A DNA stretch of 64,000 nt from the NCBI GenBank assembly GCA_030220185.1, contig JASPKZ010004560.1:372001-436000 (forward strand), written 5' to 3'. Below, one piece after another: positions 30,783-41,205 of the stretch. The notes beneath the pieces are model-generated. The model saw only the letters and a list, made by a program, of their open reading frames with translations, did no database searches and was not told the DNA's origin. The stretch comes from Diploptera punctata. Taxonomy: Eukaryota; Arthropoda; Insecta; Blattodea; Blaberidae. The position numbers and the translations under genes are program-made. Numbering within the stretch: the stretch's first letter is position 1; each line of letters begins with the position of its first letter.

Positions 30783-31175
30783 TAAATTGGTCTCAAATAC
30801 TCGTAATCTTTCCTCCTCCCTTAAAGTAAGAGTACATGTTTCGCATCCATATAATATAACTGGTAGAATAACAGTTTTATATATTATCAGTTTAACGTTT
30901 TTTGAGAGAAGTTGTGAAGACATGAGTCCCTGTTATGCACAGTGGCATGCATTTCCAGAATTGAACCTATGTTTGATTTCTTTATGTATCTCATTCTTTA
31001 TTCTAATTATTTATCCTAAGTAATTTAGACATTTCTTCAAAATTTTCTTAATTTATCATTAACTGTCCATTTCCACTATATAATACATTTATATGTGGCC
31101 ATATATTTAGTTTTATTGATGTTTACTTCCAGTCCCAGTTTCTTAGTTTAACTCACTAGAGTGTGCGTGTTGGGC
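30783..31175 (-). mobile_element. LINE-A internal fragment
   Basis: Complement of the REEERLRV / VILYGCETC / KYLG.. / LGLEVNINKTKY coding stretch, truncated at both sides; it contains the usual ATATAATATAACTGGTAGAA word. Confidence 0.75.
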
Positions 31176-31250
31176 CAATAAAAATAACAGTAATATTTTT
31201 TATTTATATATATTTTTCAATGCTTACACCTCTACCTGTGCCTAAATGTT

Positions 31251-31252
<2 letters not shown>

Positions 31253-31304
<52 letters not shown>

Positions 31305-31318
31305 GTAATAATAATAAC
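31253..31318. repeat. (AAT)n microsatellite
   Basis: AAT array immediately beside the 3' end of a minus-strand LINE. Confidence 0.95.
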
Positions 31319-31600
31319 TTATTCATAAATAGGTTTACAATGTAATAAAATATCTTCCTGTACCCAGAGCTTTTTAATTTTTTATCTTCTCTCTCCATTC
31401 TTCTCTGCCTTCCCATTCCAATTCTTCCAGACCTATTTCCCTCATACCTCTTCTTACATCATCCATCCATTTAAATCTAGATCGACCTCTCCTTCCTTTC
31501 CAGGTGGAATCCATTCCAAAGCTTGCCTGGTAATCATTCCTCTGGCATCCTACGTATATGACCATGCCATTATAGTTGTCCGTATCTCACAAAATCTAAT
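31319..31600 (-). mobile_element. LINE 3' fragment (same family as 1-270)
   Basis: Encodes DSTWKGRRGRSRFKWMDDVR and IGLEELEWEGREEWREK on the minus strand, nearly identical in order to 1-270. The RT is missing. Confidence 0.75.
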
Positions 31601-31710
31601 ATTGAATTTTGATCTTTCATTTGTTGTCTGATGATTGTATTTTTTCCCCCCAATTTAGAATGTCTAGTTGAGCGTCTAAAACAATCTATTTCAGTAGACA
31701 ACAATAACAA

Positions 31711-31817
<107 letters not shown>

Positions 31818-32190
31818 GTAATTTACTTATATGTACAGATTTTTAATGTTTACACATATTTCCGTGTCTAAAGTTTTATTTTCCTTCTCCACTCGTCTGT
31901 ATCCATCTTCTCCATGTCCTCTAGTCCTCATTCCAGTTCTTATTTCTTGCATCCCCGAGATTCGAGGTCTTCCTTTCCTTCTTCTTCCAGGTGGAGACCA
32001 TTCCAATGTTTTCGTGGGTAACCTTTCTTCTTGCATTCGTCGTACGTGCCCATACCAATATAATTGCATATTTGTTATATAATTAATCTACTATTTAATA
32101 TCTAATATTCATTTTTCCTCGTATGACAGTATTTCTTATTTTTTCTAATATTCTATGTTCCAACAAGAAATGCCCTTTTCCTTTACTTTT
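31818..32190 (-). mobile_element. LINE-C-like 3' fragment
   Basis: The 31827-32069 run on the minus strand encodes LYWYGHVRRMQEERLPTKTL, SPPGRRRKGRPRISGMQEI and the terminal TLDTEICVNIKNLYI. W-Y-G-H-V and GRPR identify an RTE-like C-terminus. Confidence 0.8.
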
Positions 32191-32475
32191 GTCGTCTTGG
32201 TTTATTTCTGTCCGGCTTTAAATCTTTACGTGGTGGGGGGGCTTAGTACCCGATGAACCAGACGACTCTACTGGGGAAGATTGACTTAGGTTAATCTTGC
32301 TGGTGGGTAAGAGGCGAGGGGAACTAAGTATAGCTCATAACGAAGGAATGGCGTCTTTATCCATATTGGGCGGCCACATCTTCGTCAAGTCTTCAACGGT
32401 CAACAGGGCGACAAGGAATAGCACAGCTAAACTTGTAAGGCTTGAAGAGCGGAAGAAGCAGCCCTCTCTTGGGGG

Positions 32476-33045
32476 GTGGATACCCAGAGGAGCATGTTTG
32501 GAGGCTCAGAGGAAGCAGCCCTTCCACCATCCTTGTCCTGCGAAGCGCTCGTAACGCTTCCAGGAGACATTTATCTTACTGAGAAGCTTCATGGAAATCA
32601 GCCGGATTGTCATAAAAGGAACCGACCCAAGCAAGATAAAAGGATACGATTTGGAATAAAGGACATTTTGAAATTAGGAAATTGGAACGTAAGGGGAATA
32701 AATACAAAAGAAGAAGAATTAGAAAGAGAATTAAAGAAAAAAGAAATAAATATAGCAACAATAACAGAAACAAAAAAGAAACTAAAAGGAACAAAGGACT
32801 TAAAACACTATACTATGTTGTATAGCGGAGTAGAACAGACAACAAGAGCGCAGTGTGGAGTAGCAATTTTAATAGATGAAAAATGGAAGAACAAATTGAA
32901 TAGCTATGAGTTTATAAATGAAAGAATCCTGATAGCCAGATTTAAAATTGAAAGAGGATATATGATGATAATTGCTGTGTATGCCCCAGAGGAAGGTAAG
33001 AAAGAAGAAAAACAAAAAAATTTTATAAAACATTACAAACATTAG
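32476..33045 (+). pseudogene. LINE-B AP-endonuclease, N-terminal part
   Basis: 189 codons. About the first 60 read GC-rich leader sequence and may be untranslated. The EEP (exonuclease-endonuclease-phosphatase) fold starts at LKLGNWNVRGINTKEEELER, with the metal-binding Glu in ATITETKKK and the YAPEEG block. The enzyme nicks target DNA to prime reverse transcription. The run ends by a one-base slip in an A-rich stretch near 33018; the SGDLNARVGN motif (catalytic D and N) follows at 33080 in another frame. Confidence 0.85.
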
Positions 33046-33138
33046 TTGATAAATATACAAAAGATCATCATTTAATAATAAGTGGAGACTTAAATGCCAG
33101 AGTAGGCAATGTCCCTATACCTAATGTAATAGGAAATA

Positions 33139-34257
33139 ATGGAGAAAGAAATAACAATAAATGATAATGGACAGGATTTGAGACAGTTTTCAGCCTATAA
33201 TCAATTAAAAATAATGAATACCTATTTCCGAAAAAAGGACATACATAAATATACAAGAAGTGGATATAACTCAAGATCAATAATTGACTATTTAATCGTA
33301 AACAACAAGCTAGGAGCCTTGGTAAAAGATGTGAGAGTACATAGAGGCAGCGATATATACTCTGATCACTATCTCGTGATAAGTAAAATAAACATAATAG
33401 CTAAATGGCGGAAAAATAACATAAAGAACAAAAGAAACCAAGAAGAAGTATATAAAGTATATTTATTACAAGATCAAAGTATTAGACAACATTATGAAAG
33501 CAGAATGAATAAATATATATCAGAGATAGCGACGTCAGAAGATATAAATATTGAATGGGAAAATATATCAAATGTAATACATAAAACAGCAAATGAGATA
33601 TTAGGAAAGAAAAATAGAATAAGAAATAGGAAGGGCTTGAGAACTTGGAATGCGAATATACAAAATGCAGTGAATGAAAAACAAAAAGCATATCATACAT
33701 ACTTACGACTGAAAACAGAAGAATCTTATGAAGAATATAAAATGAAAAGGAGAATTGCTAAAAGCATTATAAGAAAAGCCCATCAGGAGTCATGGGATAA
33801 ATTTATAAGCTCAGTAGAACATGATATGTATGGAAGACAAGAAATGGGTTATAAATTAGTGAAACATCTAAATCAGACTGAGAAAGATTCTGCCAGATTG
33901 AATATAATCCCAGAACAAGAATGGATCCAACATTATGAAAAACTTTGGAAAAAGGAGGAAATTGAAGGAAAAGAGAACAATGAGGAAGAAATAAAAGTGG
34001 AAAATATTGATGTAATAGACATAAATGAATTAGAAATGGCTTTGAAAACCACTAAGAATAGGAAAGCAACAGGATTAGATAATATAAATATGGAGTTAGT
34101 CAAATATAGTGGAATATTGTGTAAACTACGAATACTTCATCTAATTAATATATGTTGGCAGACCTATGGGATTCCAACCACTTGGAAAACAGCAATTGTG
34201 GAAGAATATATTCAAAAGAGGAGACCGGAGAAATTGCGAGAATTACAGAGGGATTAG
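33139..34257 (+). pseudogene. LINE-B endonuclease C-terminus, linker and RT start
   Basis: 372 codons. Starts with the endonuclease end: QDLRQFSAYNQLKIMNTYFR, SIIDYLIVNNK and YSDHYLVISK (SDH catalytic His-Asp motif). A basic linker follows (KWRKNNIKNKRNQEEVYK, WDKFISSVEHDMYGRQ), then the RT N-terminus ALKTTKNRKATGLDNINMEL. It leaves frame near 34195; the true continuation is the next run. Confidence 0.85.
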
Positions 34258-34672
34258 CTTAATGAATACTGGCTACAAGATATATACGAAAATAATAAAT
34301 AATAGATTGAGAAACATAACAGAAGTAATAATAAGTGAAAATCAAAGTGGATTCAGAAAGGGAAGGTCATGTATAGACAATGTCTTTACACTGAAACAAC
34401 TCATAGAAAAGAGAAGAGAACATAACTTAGAAACTCACATAGGATTTATAGATTTGGATAAGGCCTTCGATCGAGTAAACAGACAAAAATTATGGGAAAT
34501 ATTACGAATGAAAGGATACCCGCTGTGCCTTGTTGAAACAATAAAGAAATTATATGAAGACACAAATATAATTATAGATACCGGATTCAAAAGAACAGAT
34601 GCAATCAAAACAAATACTGGATTACGACAAGGATGTAGTTTATCACCCACTTTGTTTTATATATATATATAG
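34166..34672 (+). pseudogene. LINE-B RT palm, motifs 1-B
   Basis: From about codon 15 it reads FKRGDRRNCENYRGISLMNT, NQSGFRKGRSCIDNVFTLKQ, FIDLDKAFDRVNRQKLWEIL (motif A, catalytic Asp) and TGLRQGCSLSPTLFYIY (motif B). It stops in an ATATAT stretch, where a slip separates it from motif C. Confidence 0.88.
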
Positions 34673-34719
34673 ACGATATTTTAAATAAATGGAAAGTTTT
34701 AGTAAATCCAGGAATAAGA

Positions 34720-35415
34720 ATGGATAATAAAGTGTGCATAAATAATCTTCTATTTGCTGACGATGTAATCATAATACAGAAAAATGAATACGACTTACAG
34801 AAATCAATGCATGCATTAAATGAAATATGTAAATTATACGATCTAAAGATTTCTGTAAGGAAAACGAAGACCATGGCTTTTAGAGGAAGAGATCCAGTGA
34901 GATCCAAAATTATTTTAGAAAATCAAAGTATAGAACAGGTGTCTAGTTTCAAATATTTGGGCTGTGATGTTGGCTACAATGTGGAAAGAGATATTGACTC
35001 CAAAATAAATAAATTTCAGACGGTGTGTGGAACAATACAGAGAACATTCAAAAATAAAATTAGAAAAGAAACCAAGATAAAAATGTATAATGTTATGGCG
35101 GTTCCCACAATATTGTATGGATGTGAAACTTGGGCTCCAGTGAAAAGACAGAAGGATAGAATACAGACGGCAGAGATGCGGTTCCTAAGACAAGTAAAAG
35201 GATGTACAAGACTTGATAGAATAAGAAATGAGGATATAAGAGAAGAATTGAAAGTACAGCCTTTATTGGATAAAGTCACGAATTACAGACAGAAATGGAT
35301 TGATCACATGGATGGAATGAGTAAGGAGAGATATCCATTGTTAGCAAGAAATTATCAAGCAAGAGGAAGGCGTGATGTTGGAAGACCTAGAAGACGTTGG
35401 GCTGATGCATTATGA
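34720..35415 (+). pseudogene. LINE-B RT motif C and C-terminal domain
   Basis: 231 codons. NNLLFADDVIIIQ is motif C with catalytic Asp-Asp intact; KISVRKTKTMAFRGRDPVRS and SSFKYLGCDV follow (motifs D-E), then YGCETWAPVKRQKDRIQTAE, TRLDRIRNEDIREEL, YRQKWIDHMDGMSKERYP and GRRDVGRPRRRWADAL. The stop falls 50 bases before the tail. This segment is undamaged. Confidence 0.9.
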
Positions 35416-35469
35416 AGTCGGAACGGGCAATTGCCTAATACCTGGAGTGATGATGATGATGATGATTTG

Positions 35470-35728
35470 TTTGTTTTTTGTGACGAACAGGGAGCTGGCC
35501 TGATGCATCAACTCCCAACCCGGAGGACCAGACATTTTTGGTGAAGGGTTTCTTCCTCTAGCCTCTATCAAACCAATGACGAACTGCAAGGCAAAAGTAT
35601 CTGTATTCTAGATAAGGGACCCACACGGGGTACTATCAGTCGGACGCACTGAACCCTGTTTTTTTAACGAGGTTATTTCTCCCCCACCCTTTTCTAACCT
35701 GGCTTGAGACAGGCTTTGTTGGGTTTAT
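35470..35728 (+). repeat. H-family dispersed repeat, copy 2
   Basis: Begins right after the LINE-B tail. Shares CAACCCGGAGGACCAG and TTTTTAACGAGGTT with 27434-27720, and ends GGCTTGAGACAGGC. Confidence 0.6.
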
Positions 35729-35750
35729 AATAATAATGATAATAATAATA

Positions 35751-36050
35751 AGTAAAGTGATCCCACCACAGGCTTCAGGAGGCCTTTGGGGTAGTAGGAG
35801 GTTAAAGTTGCCACTTTTTCTGGACAATCGGCACCTGATGTTAGCCGGGTTATCAGCCCTGCGTGACGTCCGCCTTTACCCCCAGAACAAGCGTCTGGTA
35901 CTCATTTCTGTTATAGGCTGAGTCGACCCCAGGACATAGTGCCGCCAGAAGGTTTGGGTCAGTTTTAAAATCCTGACGCCAGTGGGACTCGAACCCTCGA
36001 GCTTCCGGCTTGTAGCGCAGTGCCTTAACCACTTCGCTAAGGCATGCCCC
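35751..36050 (-). mobile_element. SINE-2, full copy inserted in an AAT array
   Basis: 300 bp with B box (complement of GGGACTCGAACCC) and an A-box region. Flanked by a 23-base repeat of AAT/GAT register (35728-35750 and 36051-36073), most simply a target duplication within a pre-existing microsatellite. Confidence 0.85.
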
Positions 36051-36061
36051 TAATAATAATG

Positions 36062-36133
<72 letters not shown>
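36051..36133. repeat. (AAT)n microsatellite
   Basis: AAT array between SINE-2 and a minus-strand CR1-like LINE 3' end. Confidence 0.95.
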
Positions 36134-36136
<3 letters not shown>

Positions 36137-36660
36137 TATTTTACCTGATGGAGTTAAGACCGTAAGAACGTTTCGTGCATTTCACCGGAATTAAATTAGT
36201 TACAGATAATATATTAACAATTATGAATGATATGTAGGTAAATTAATAGCATGTAATAAGCCTACAGAATATACAAGTTACTGCGTCTATACAAGTTAAA
36301 TCATCTATACATATGAACGAATGTTAATGTTTGTAAACTGCTTATATATTTTTTCTCTCTCATTGATGTTCAATTATCTGTCTTTGTTGTTCACGAGTGA
36401 AGAGCAATAGAGGGATATTTTGAGTGCAGTGACTGGCTTTTCAAACAAAGGAATCTAGAAGGCTCTGGATACCAATTAGATTGTCAAGTGGATGAAAACA
36501 GACATAAAATGATGCTGTATAAAACATCGCGCAGCTTTGTCTCCATGGGAAATATCCGTTCTTATTGCCTCTCTTCAAAATGTATCGTTTCATTTTAAAT
36601 TGCACATTATTCCATTGCAGGATTTTTAATAATTCTTGTATCCACTTACTATTTTATCTC
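36134..36660 (-). mobile_element. CR1-like LINE 3' UTR (right limit uncertain)
   Basis: The left edge complements the terminal TTAACTCCATCAGGTAAAA.. motif of CR1-like 3' ends in this window. How far right the UTR extends is unclear; nothing coding is recognised. Confidence 0.5.
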
Positions 36661-36663
36661 TTT

Positions 36664-36824
36664 ACTTAGCTAACTAACTCACTGGCCCTATCGAACCTGT
36701 AGATTCATATCATCGTGGACATAAGATCTCCATACATCTCTTCTGAAATGTTTTCCAATCATTCCCAGTATACAGTAATATACTTTCCTCAAATCATGGT
36801 TAATGTTATTCTTCAAGCACATTA
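36664..36824 (-). mobile_element. LINE-A 3' fragment, left part (interrupted)
   Basis: 3' terminus (complement of GATAGGGCCAGTGAGTTAGT) up to NNINHDLRKVYY codons, cut by the CACTG element at TTA. Continues at 37347. Confidence 0.8.
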
Positions 36825-37346
36825 CACTGAGCAACAAAATACTGTCTGACTCTGATAATAGTATTTTTTTTCCTGAATTCAAATATGATATTGGTTTTTC
36901 TCCATCACGCAAGGTTTCCGAGAGACAGGAATTTATAATTTCAAACACTTTAATATTTTCTACATTCGTAACTACAGAATATTCGAACATTCGGACTCAC
37001 CTAGAAAGCAAGAAATGACTGTTTTCTGCTATATTTCACCTGTGGAGCATCCCTCTTGATGGTCCAACAATAATCGGCCAGCATATTAGGATTCCATTTG
37101 CCTTGATATCTCTTTTCCATAGCTGAAATAATTTGATTTAGCTCATTTGGTTTTATTTCACAATGGAGAAATGGACGAAAAAACGTTTATTGAAAAAGTA
37201 ATTATTTAAATCCATTACTTGAAATAGAAATAAAAAATCCTGTGGGTGATGGAGAAATTCCGAATACATATTTGAAAACACGATAAAAAAAACTGCATTA
37301 AGTACAACTATTGGTACTCATGAGACAAAAATCACGTTGACCAGTG
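36825..37346 (-). mobile_element. CACTG-ended DNA element, copy 3, in LINE-A
   Basis: 522 bp, minus orientation, between TTA at 36822-36824 and TTA at 37347-37349. LINE-A continues in register across it once one TTA is removed, which fixes both ends and a 3 bp duplication. Confidence 0.85.
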
Positions 37347-37470
37347 TTATTAGCCCATCTACTAGGGGCTTTCCCTCTAGTTTTTCTGCAAGGACTTTCC
37401 AAGTCCCTCTTTCATTCCTCATTTGTACCAGTTGTCCTACCCATTACAGTTTTTGTCTTTACTTACACAA
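37347..37470 (-). mobile_element. LINE-A 3' fragment, right part
   Basis: Complement of GKPXGKxPSR and the TWKVLAEKL/NEERGTW codon region, ending at a GCATTACAG-like LRWAGH segment. Confidence 0.75.
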
Positions 37471-37521
37471 ATTAATTTATATTTTTATTCACATTTATCG
37501 ATGATCACCTTTTAAATAAAT

Positions 37522-37529
<8 letters not shown>

Positions 37530-37563
<34 letters not shown>
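37530..37563. repeat. (TA)n microsatellite
   Basis: TA array; its last TA is the target duplication of the Tc1 element. Confidence 0.9.
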
Positions 37564-37564
<1 letters not shown>

Positions 37565-37567
<3 letters not shown>

Positions 37568-39163
37568 TATGTAACATTCTTATTTGTACAGTCAAAATTT
37601 GTATAAACAATAATTCATATTCCTTTAAATACAGATTATGAAGAAGCCGATACCGTTAAATCTCATTTCTAATAATAGAGAAGTTCATAGTATATTATTA
37701 CAACATTGTACTTAATATTCTTATTATATTTACAAAAGTGTTTATAATACTGCAACAGTTTTATTTGTACACTATAGCAAATGTCCTTGATGAACACAGG
37801 GCTTACGGTGTTACTGGACATAAGAGATGGTTAAACCCACTCATTTGTTTACTCCTTTATTCAGTAGAGTTCGATATGAATATAGGAAAAGAGTTAGAGA
37901 GCCAAATTAAAGAAACAATGATCAATCTTGCATTGAGGGGCTACTCGTTAAGAAAAATAGGATCAATGGTTAATAAACCCCATTCTACTTTGAATAATAT
38001 TGTTAACAAGTACAGAAACAATGGTTCAACTGAAAATATTTCAAGTAAGCCAAAGACAAAGTTGCTGAATCAGAGAGAAGGAAATTTCATTGTCGGGCAA
38101 GTAAAAATTAACCCTAGAATAAGTGTACCTAGAATTAAGCAATTATTGGAACAAGTATCACAAAATAAAGTATCCCACCAAATAGTCCGTCGAGTTTTGT
38201 GGCAGCATGGCTATCGAGGCAGAATTTCTAAGAAGAAGCCGTACGTAAACAAGAGGAACCGCACAGCAAGATTGAAATTTGCCAAAGAGCATCTAAACAA
38301 GAACCAAGACTTCTGGAAGAATATGATATGGTCAGACGAAACGAAAATAAATATTTTTGGATCCTACGGGATAAACTAGGTATGGAGAAAGAACAATACT
38401 GCCTATCAAAACGTGAATACTATTCCTACAGTTAAATACGGAGGAGGATCCATTCTTCTTTGGAGCTGTATGTCATCAAACGGAATGGGTACTATCCACT
38501 TCATCGACGGTACTATGGACCAGTAGGTCTACAATGACATTCTGAAAAATAATGTGAAACAAAGTGCTCTAAAAATGGATATGTCTGCGTCTTATGCGTT
38601 TCAGTAAGAAAATGATCCGAAACATACAGCCGACATTAAGAAACGATGGTTGATCTGGAACGTCCGCAAGCAGCTAAGAACGCCTGCACAATCTCCAGAC
38701 TTAAACTCATTGAGCACTTGTGGGGAATTCTAAAAAGAAAGGTTCTTCAATAGAACGTTTCATCTAAAATTTATCTGAAGAGTGTTATTTTGGAAGAATG
38801 GGAAAAAATTCCACAGAAACGTGTTTCAAATTAGTACAATCAATGGGAAAAGATGTAAAGCTATTATTAAGACCAAAGGACATTGCACAAAGTATTGAGT
38901 ATTTCAGTTGTGTAAATAAGTTCATAATTTTTGTTAATTTATTTCAAGTTTACAAATAACAATGTTGCACAAAATAGTACAAGTTTTGTTTTATAGTTCA
39001 TTAATTTTGTTGTTTGAAAATTTGTGAATTTAGCCTTTAGTTTATGTTTCTGTTACATTAATGAATACTTACTAAGAAAGAAAACAAAAAAAATTATATT
39101 TAAGTGTAAACCTGTTATATTTTATTAAAAATTTAACTGTAAAAATATAAATGTTCCATTCTG
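37565..39163 (+). mobile_element. Tc1-like transposon, 1,599 bp with TIRs
   Basis: Left end CAGTATGTAACATTCTTATT, right end complementing CAGAATGGAACATTTATATT; similarity continues through TACAGT(C/T)AAA for about 40 bases. Flanked by TA at 37563-37564 and 39164-39165. The interior holds one transposase pseudogene. Size, ends and TA target are those of the Tc1 family. Confidence 0.92.
37876..38898 (+). pseudogene. Tc1-like transposase pseudogene
   Basis: Cut-and-paste DDE transposase. N-terminal paired-type HTH pair: LALRGYSLRKIGSMVNKPHS and then NPRISVPRIKQLLEQ; a basic GYRGRISKKKPYVNKRNR linker; first catalytic Asp in MIWSDETKINIFG (38336). In-frame stops fall at 38377, 38524 and 38606. 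The second Asp is in ENDPKHT (38620). After SPDLN a frameshift precedes IEHLWGILKRK, which holds the third residue (Glu). The end LVQSMGKRCKAIIKTKG is followed by TGA at 38896. I start at the ATG of MNIGKELESQIK because upstream codons do not fit the family. Confidence 0.9.
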
Positions 39164-39189
39164 TATGTAGGAGCGAAGTAAATTTTAGA

Positions 39190-39487
39190 ATGAACAAGAG
39201 AGAGAGAGAGAGAGATGTATTAAAATGAAATGAAATAGGTTTAAAAGTAAAATTAGAAAATAATGATACTGTACTTCAAATGTATACAGACTTCAAAAAG
39301 ACATGTGATTCAAATGATTTAGTTAAAGGGAGACCGACAACAAAATATATAAATCTAGGAGCCATTTTCAAGATATAAAGTAAATCTGGCACATACAAAA
39401 TTAAAAATATAGCCTTATACAAGGGAGAATAAAATAAATAAAACAATATAGAATCGATTAATATCAGACTGAAGAAGGTAAAAAAGA
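39190..39487. other. (GA)n and decayed LINE scraps
   Basis: A short (GA)n at 39199-39215, then traces of RT codons (LQMYTDFKKTCDSND near 39275, compare LYVDFKKAYDS) and of a KYINLGAIF-like segment. The pieces are out of order and dead. Confidence 0.5.
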
Positions 39488-39895
39488 CATTAGGAAAAAT
39501 ACGAGTATTTGAGAATAAAGTTCTTAGGAAAATTTTTGGGCCAAAGAGAGATGAACAGATAGTTGAATGGAGAATATTACATAACTGTGAGCTACATGAT
39601 CTTTATAGGAAGCCAGATATAATAAGAAATGTTGAGTCTCGTAGACTGAGATGGACAGGTTATGTGGCACGAATGGATAATGATAGAGGTGCATGGAAGC
39701 TTCTTGTAGGAAAACCAGAGGGAAAACTCCCAGTTGGTAGACCAAAAATGATGTGGGATAATAGCATTAACCATGATTTGAGTGAAGTAGATTATGCAGG
39801 GGATGATTGGAAAACATTAGCTCAGGATAGGGATGTATGGAGAGCTTATGTCCGCGCGGCCATGAACCTACGGGTTCGATAGTGCCAATGAGTTA
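39488..39895 (+). mobile_element. LINE-A 3' fragment
   Basis: From IRVFENKVLRKIFGPKRDEQ to the 3' end GATAGTGCCAATGAGTTAGT. The 39664-39882 frame encodes MARMDNDRGAWKLLVGKPEG, SINHDLSEVDYAGDDWKTLA and DVWRAYVRAAMNLRV. One of the better tails. Confidence 0.88.
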
Positions 39896-39989
39896 GTTTG
39901 TTAGGAAATAAAGTAAAAGAAAACAAAATTAGGAGAGAATTTCAAAATGCATAATGTTTGATGAATGGGATCTACCGTTTTTAATATAT

Positions 39990-40488
39990 CATATTAATGG
40001 AATCAATTAGGACTCTATTATAATCTTAAACTTTCAACCTCAAAAACTAAATTATGGCTTTTCAGAGAAAAGTGTCAGTCAGAGCAAAAATAGTAATCAA
40101 TAATGAAATAACAGAACAGGTAGCACACATTAACTAATCTTCATTCAGATATAACATATAGCTACGATTGGGATATACATACTAAATTAAACAGATATCA
40201 AATGGTGTGTGGCACCATAAGAAGAACCCTCCGAAAGACTCGAAGAGAAACTCAAATCAGGTTTTATAAAATTATGGCTGTTCCTGTTCTTTTATATGGA
40301 TCTGAATCTTGGATACTTACAACAAATTATATCTCACACATTCAAGCCACTGAAATGAAATTTTCAAGATCCGTAAAAGGATGTACACACATGGATAGAT
40401 TACACAATGAATCATAAGAAATGAACTGGAGATATTTTCAATAGTCGACAAAATGGAAGAGTACAAATACCAATGGAAAGAACATTTA
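39990..40488 (+). pseudogene. LINE-B-like C-terminal domain, left part
   Basis: The 40202-40417 frame encodes MVCGTIRRTLRKTRRETQIR, VPVLLYGSESWILTTN and KGCTHMDRLHNES; upstream, decayed TKLWLFREK codons. It matches LINE-B CGTIQRTFKNKIRKETKIK / YGCETW / KGCTRLDRIRNE. Interrupted by a MITE at 40489. Confidence 0.85.
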
Positions 40489-40594
40489 GGGCTGGTTTCA
40501 CCAACAGAGGTAACTGTATTACGTCAGTTTTCCCGTGTATAATGCATAGTATAAACTGGTGTAATATAGTTACCTCTGTTGGTGAAACCGACCC
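40489..40594. mobile_element. 106 bp Harbinger-like MITE
   Basis: Ends GGGCTGGTTTCACCAACAGA and complement GGGTCGGTTTCACCAACAGA, with TTA on both sides (40486-40488, 40595-40597). GGG termini and a TTA duplication are typical of PIF/Harbinger MITEs. Removing it restores the LINE-B-like reading: EHL then DRMDNTRLAKTI. Confidence 0.88.
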
Positions 40595-40800
40595 TTAGAC
40601 AGAATGGACAATACAAGATTAGCCAAAACGATCAACACCTACAGACCACATGCAAAAAGATCTTTGAGACACCAAGGAAACGATGGACTTGAGACCGCAA
40701 CAGGTCGCACAGACCTAATCCTGGAAAGGAAGAAGAAGGATATTAATGGAATGTACATCAGGAAGCTCTTATACTTAAAACATATAAATTAATTATGAAA
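40595..40800 (+). pseudogene. LINE-B-like C-terminal domain, right part
   Basis: RMDNTRLAKTINTYRPHAK, then GRTDLILERKKKD, in the place of the R-Y-P-L-L-A-R..GRPRRRW region of LINE-B but diverged and frameshifted. Confidence 0.7.
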
Positions 40801-40844
40801 TTAATAAAAACTGAAAATTAAGAACGGTTGAGATACGCCCTTTT

Positions 40845-40945
40845 GGCTAAGTATTGTGGCTGGACAATCTATCATCTGTGTTATAAACACATGTGGATGT
40901 GAAGAAAGCAGCCAGTCGGTAAGCCAAGGGCCTTTCACGCCAAGC
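40845..40945 (+). mobile_element. SINE-3 3' scrap
   Basis: ACACATGTGGATGTGAAG, CAGCCAGTCGGTAAGCCAAG: the tail part of SINE-3 (43183 and 59681 copies). Confidence 0.7.
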
Positions 40946-40952
40946 AGTTTAA

Positions 40953-41205
40953 TGAATAATTTATTTATTTAGCAGGTCTCACAATGTTTCACAGCAACAT
41001 TCTGCGCCCAATTAATATACTGTATTTTTTTCTCCACGTCTGTCATTCCAATCTCCATCGTCCAATTATCTTTGCCTCATACTGCTCAAAACATCAGTCC
41101 ACGTTAATTTTGGCCGCCCTCTTCGTAGTGTATCAAGTAGCACCCACTCTGATTATTTTTCTTGTGAATCTGTCTTCCGTCATTCTTTTTAAATGACCAT
41201 ACTTA
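40953..41205 (-). mobile_element. LINE 3' fragment (family also at 54905-55080)
   Basis: Starts TTTATTTATTTAGCAGG(T/T)CTCACAATGTTTCACA as at 54910; complement encodes decayed S-L-K-R-M..LEWVLLDTLRRG-type C-terminal sequence. Confidence 0.55.

Larger units (their letters stand above)
32217..35467 (+). mobile_element. LINE-B, nearly full-length 3.2 kb APE/RT retrotransposon
   Basis: The only LINE here with 5' leader, endonuclease, RT, C-terminal domain, short 3' UTR (about 30 bases) and a (TGA)n tail at 35448-35467. Size, single polyprotein, tiny 3' UTR and microsatellite tail fit the RTE clade. The reading frame is broken at about 33020, 33150, 34195 and 34670. Related tails lie at 39990-40800, 50140-51055 and 57543. 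Confidence 0.9.

Noticed and set aside
36825..37346. Harbinger assignment for the CACTG element because of its TTA target
   Set aside because: Termini are CACTG, not GGG/AGG; a CACTA-type origin fits better, though neither is proven.
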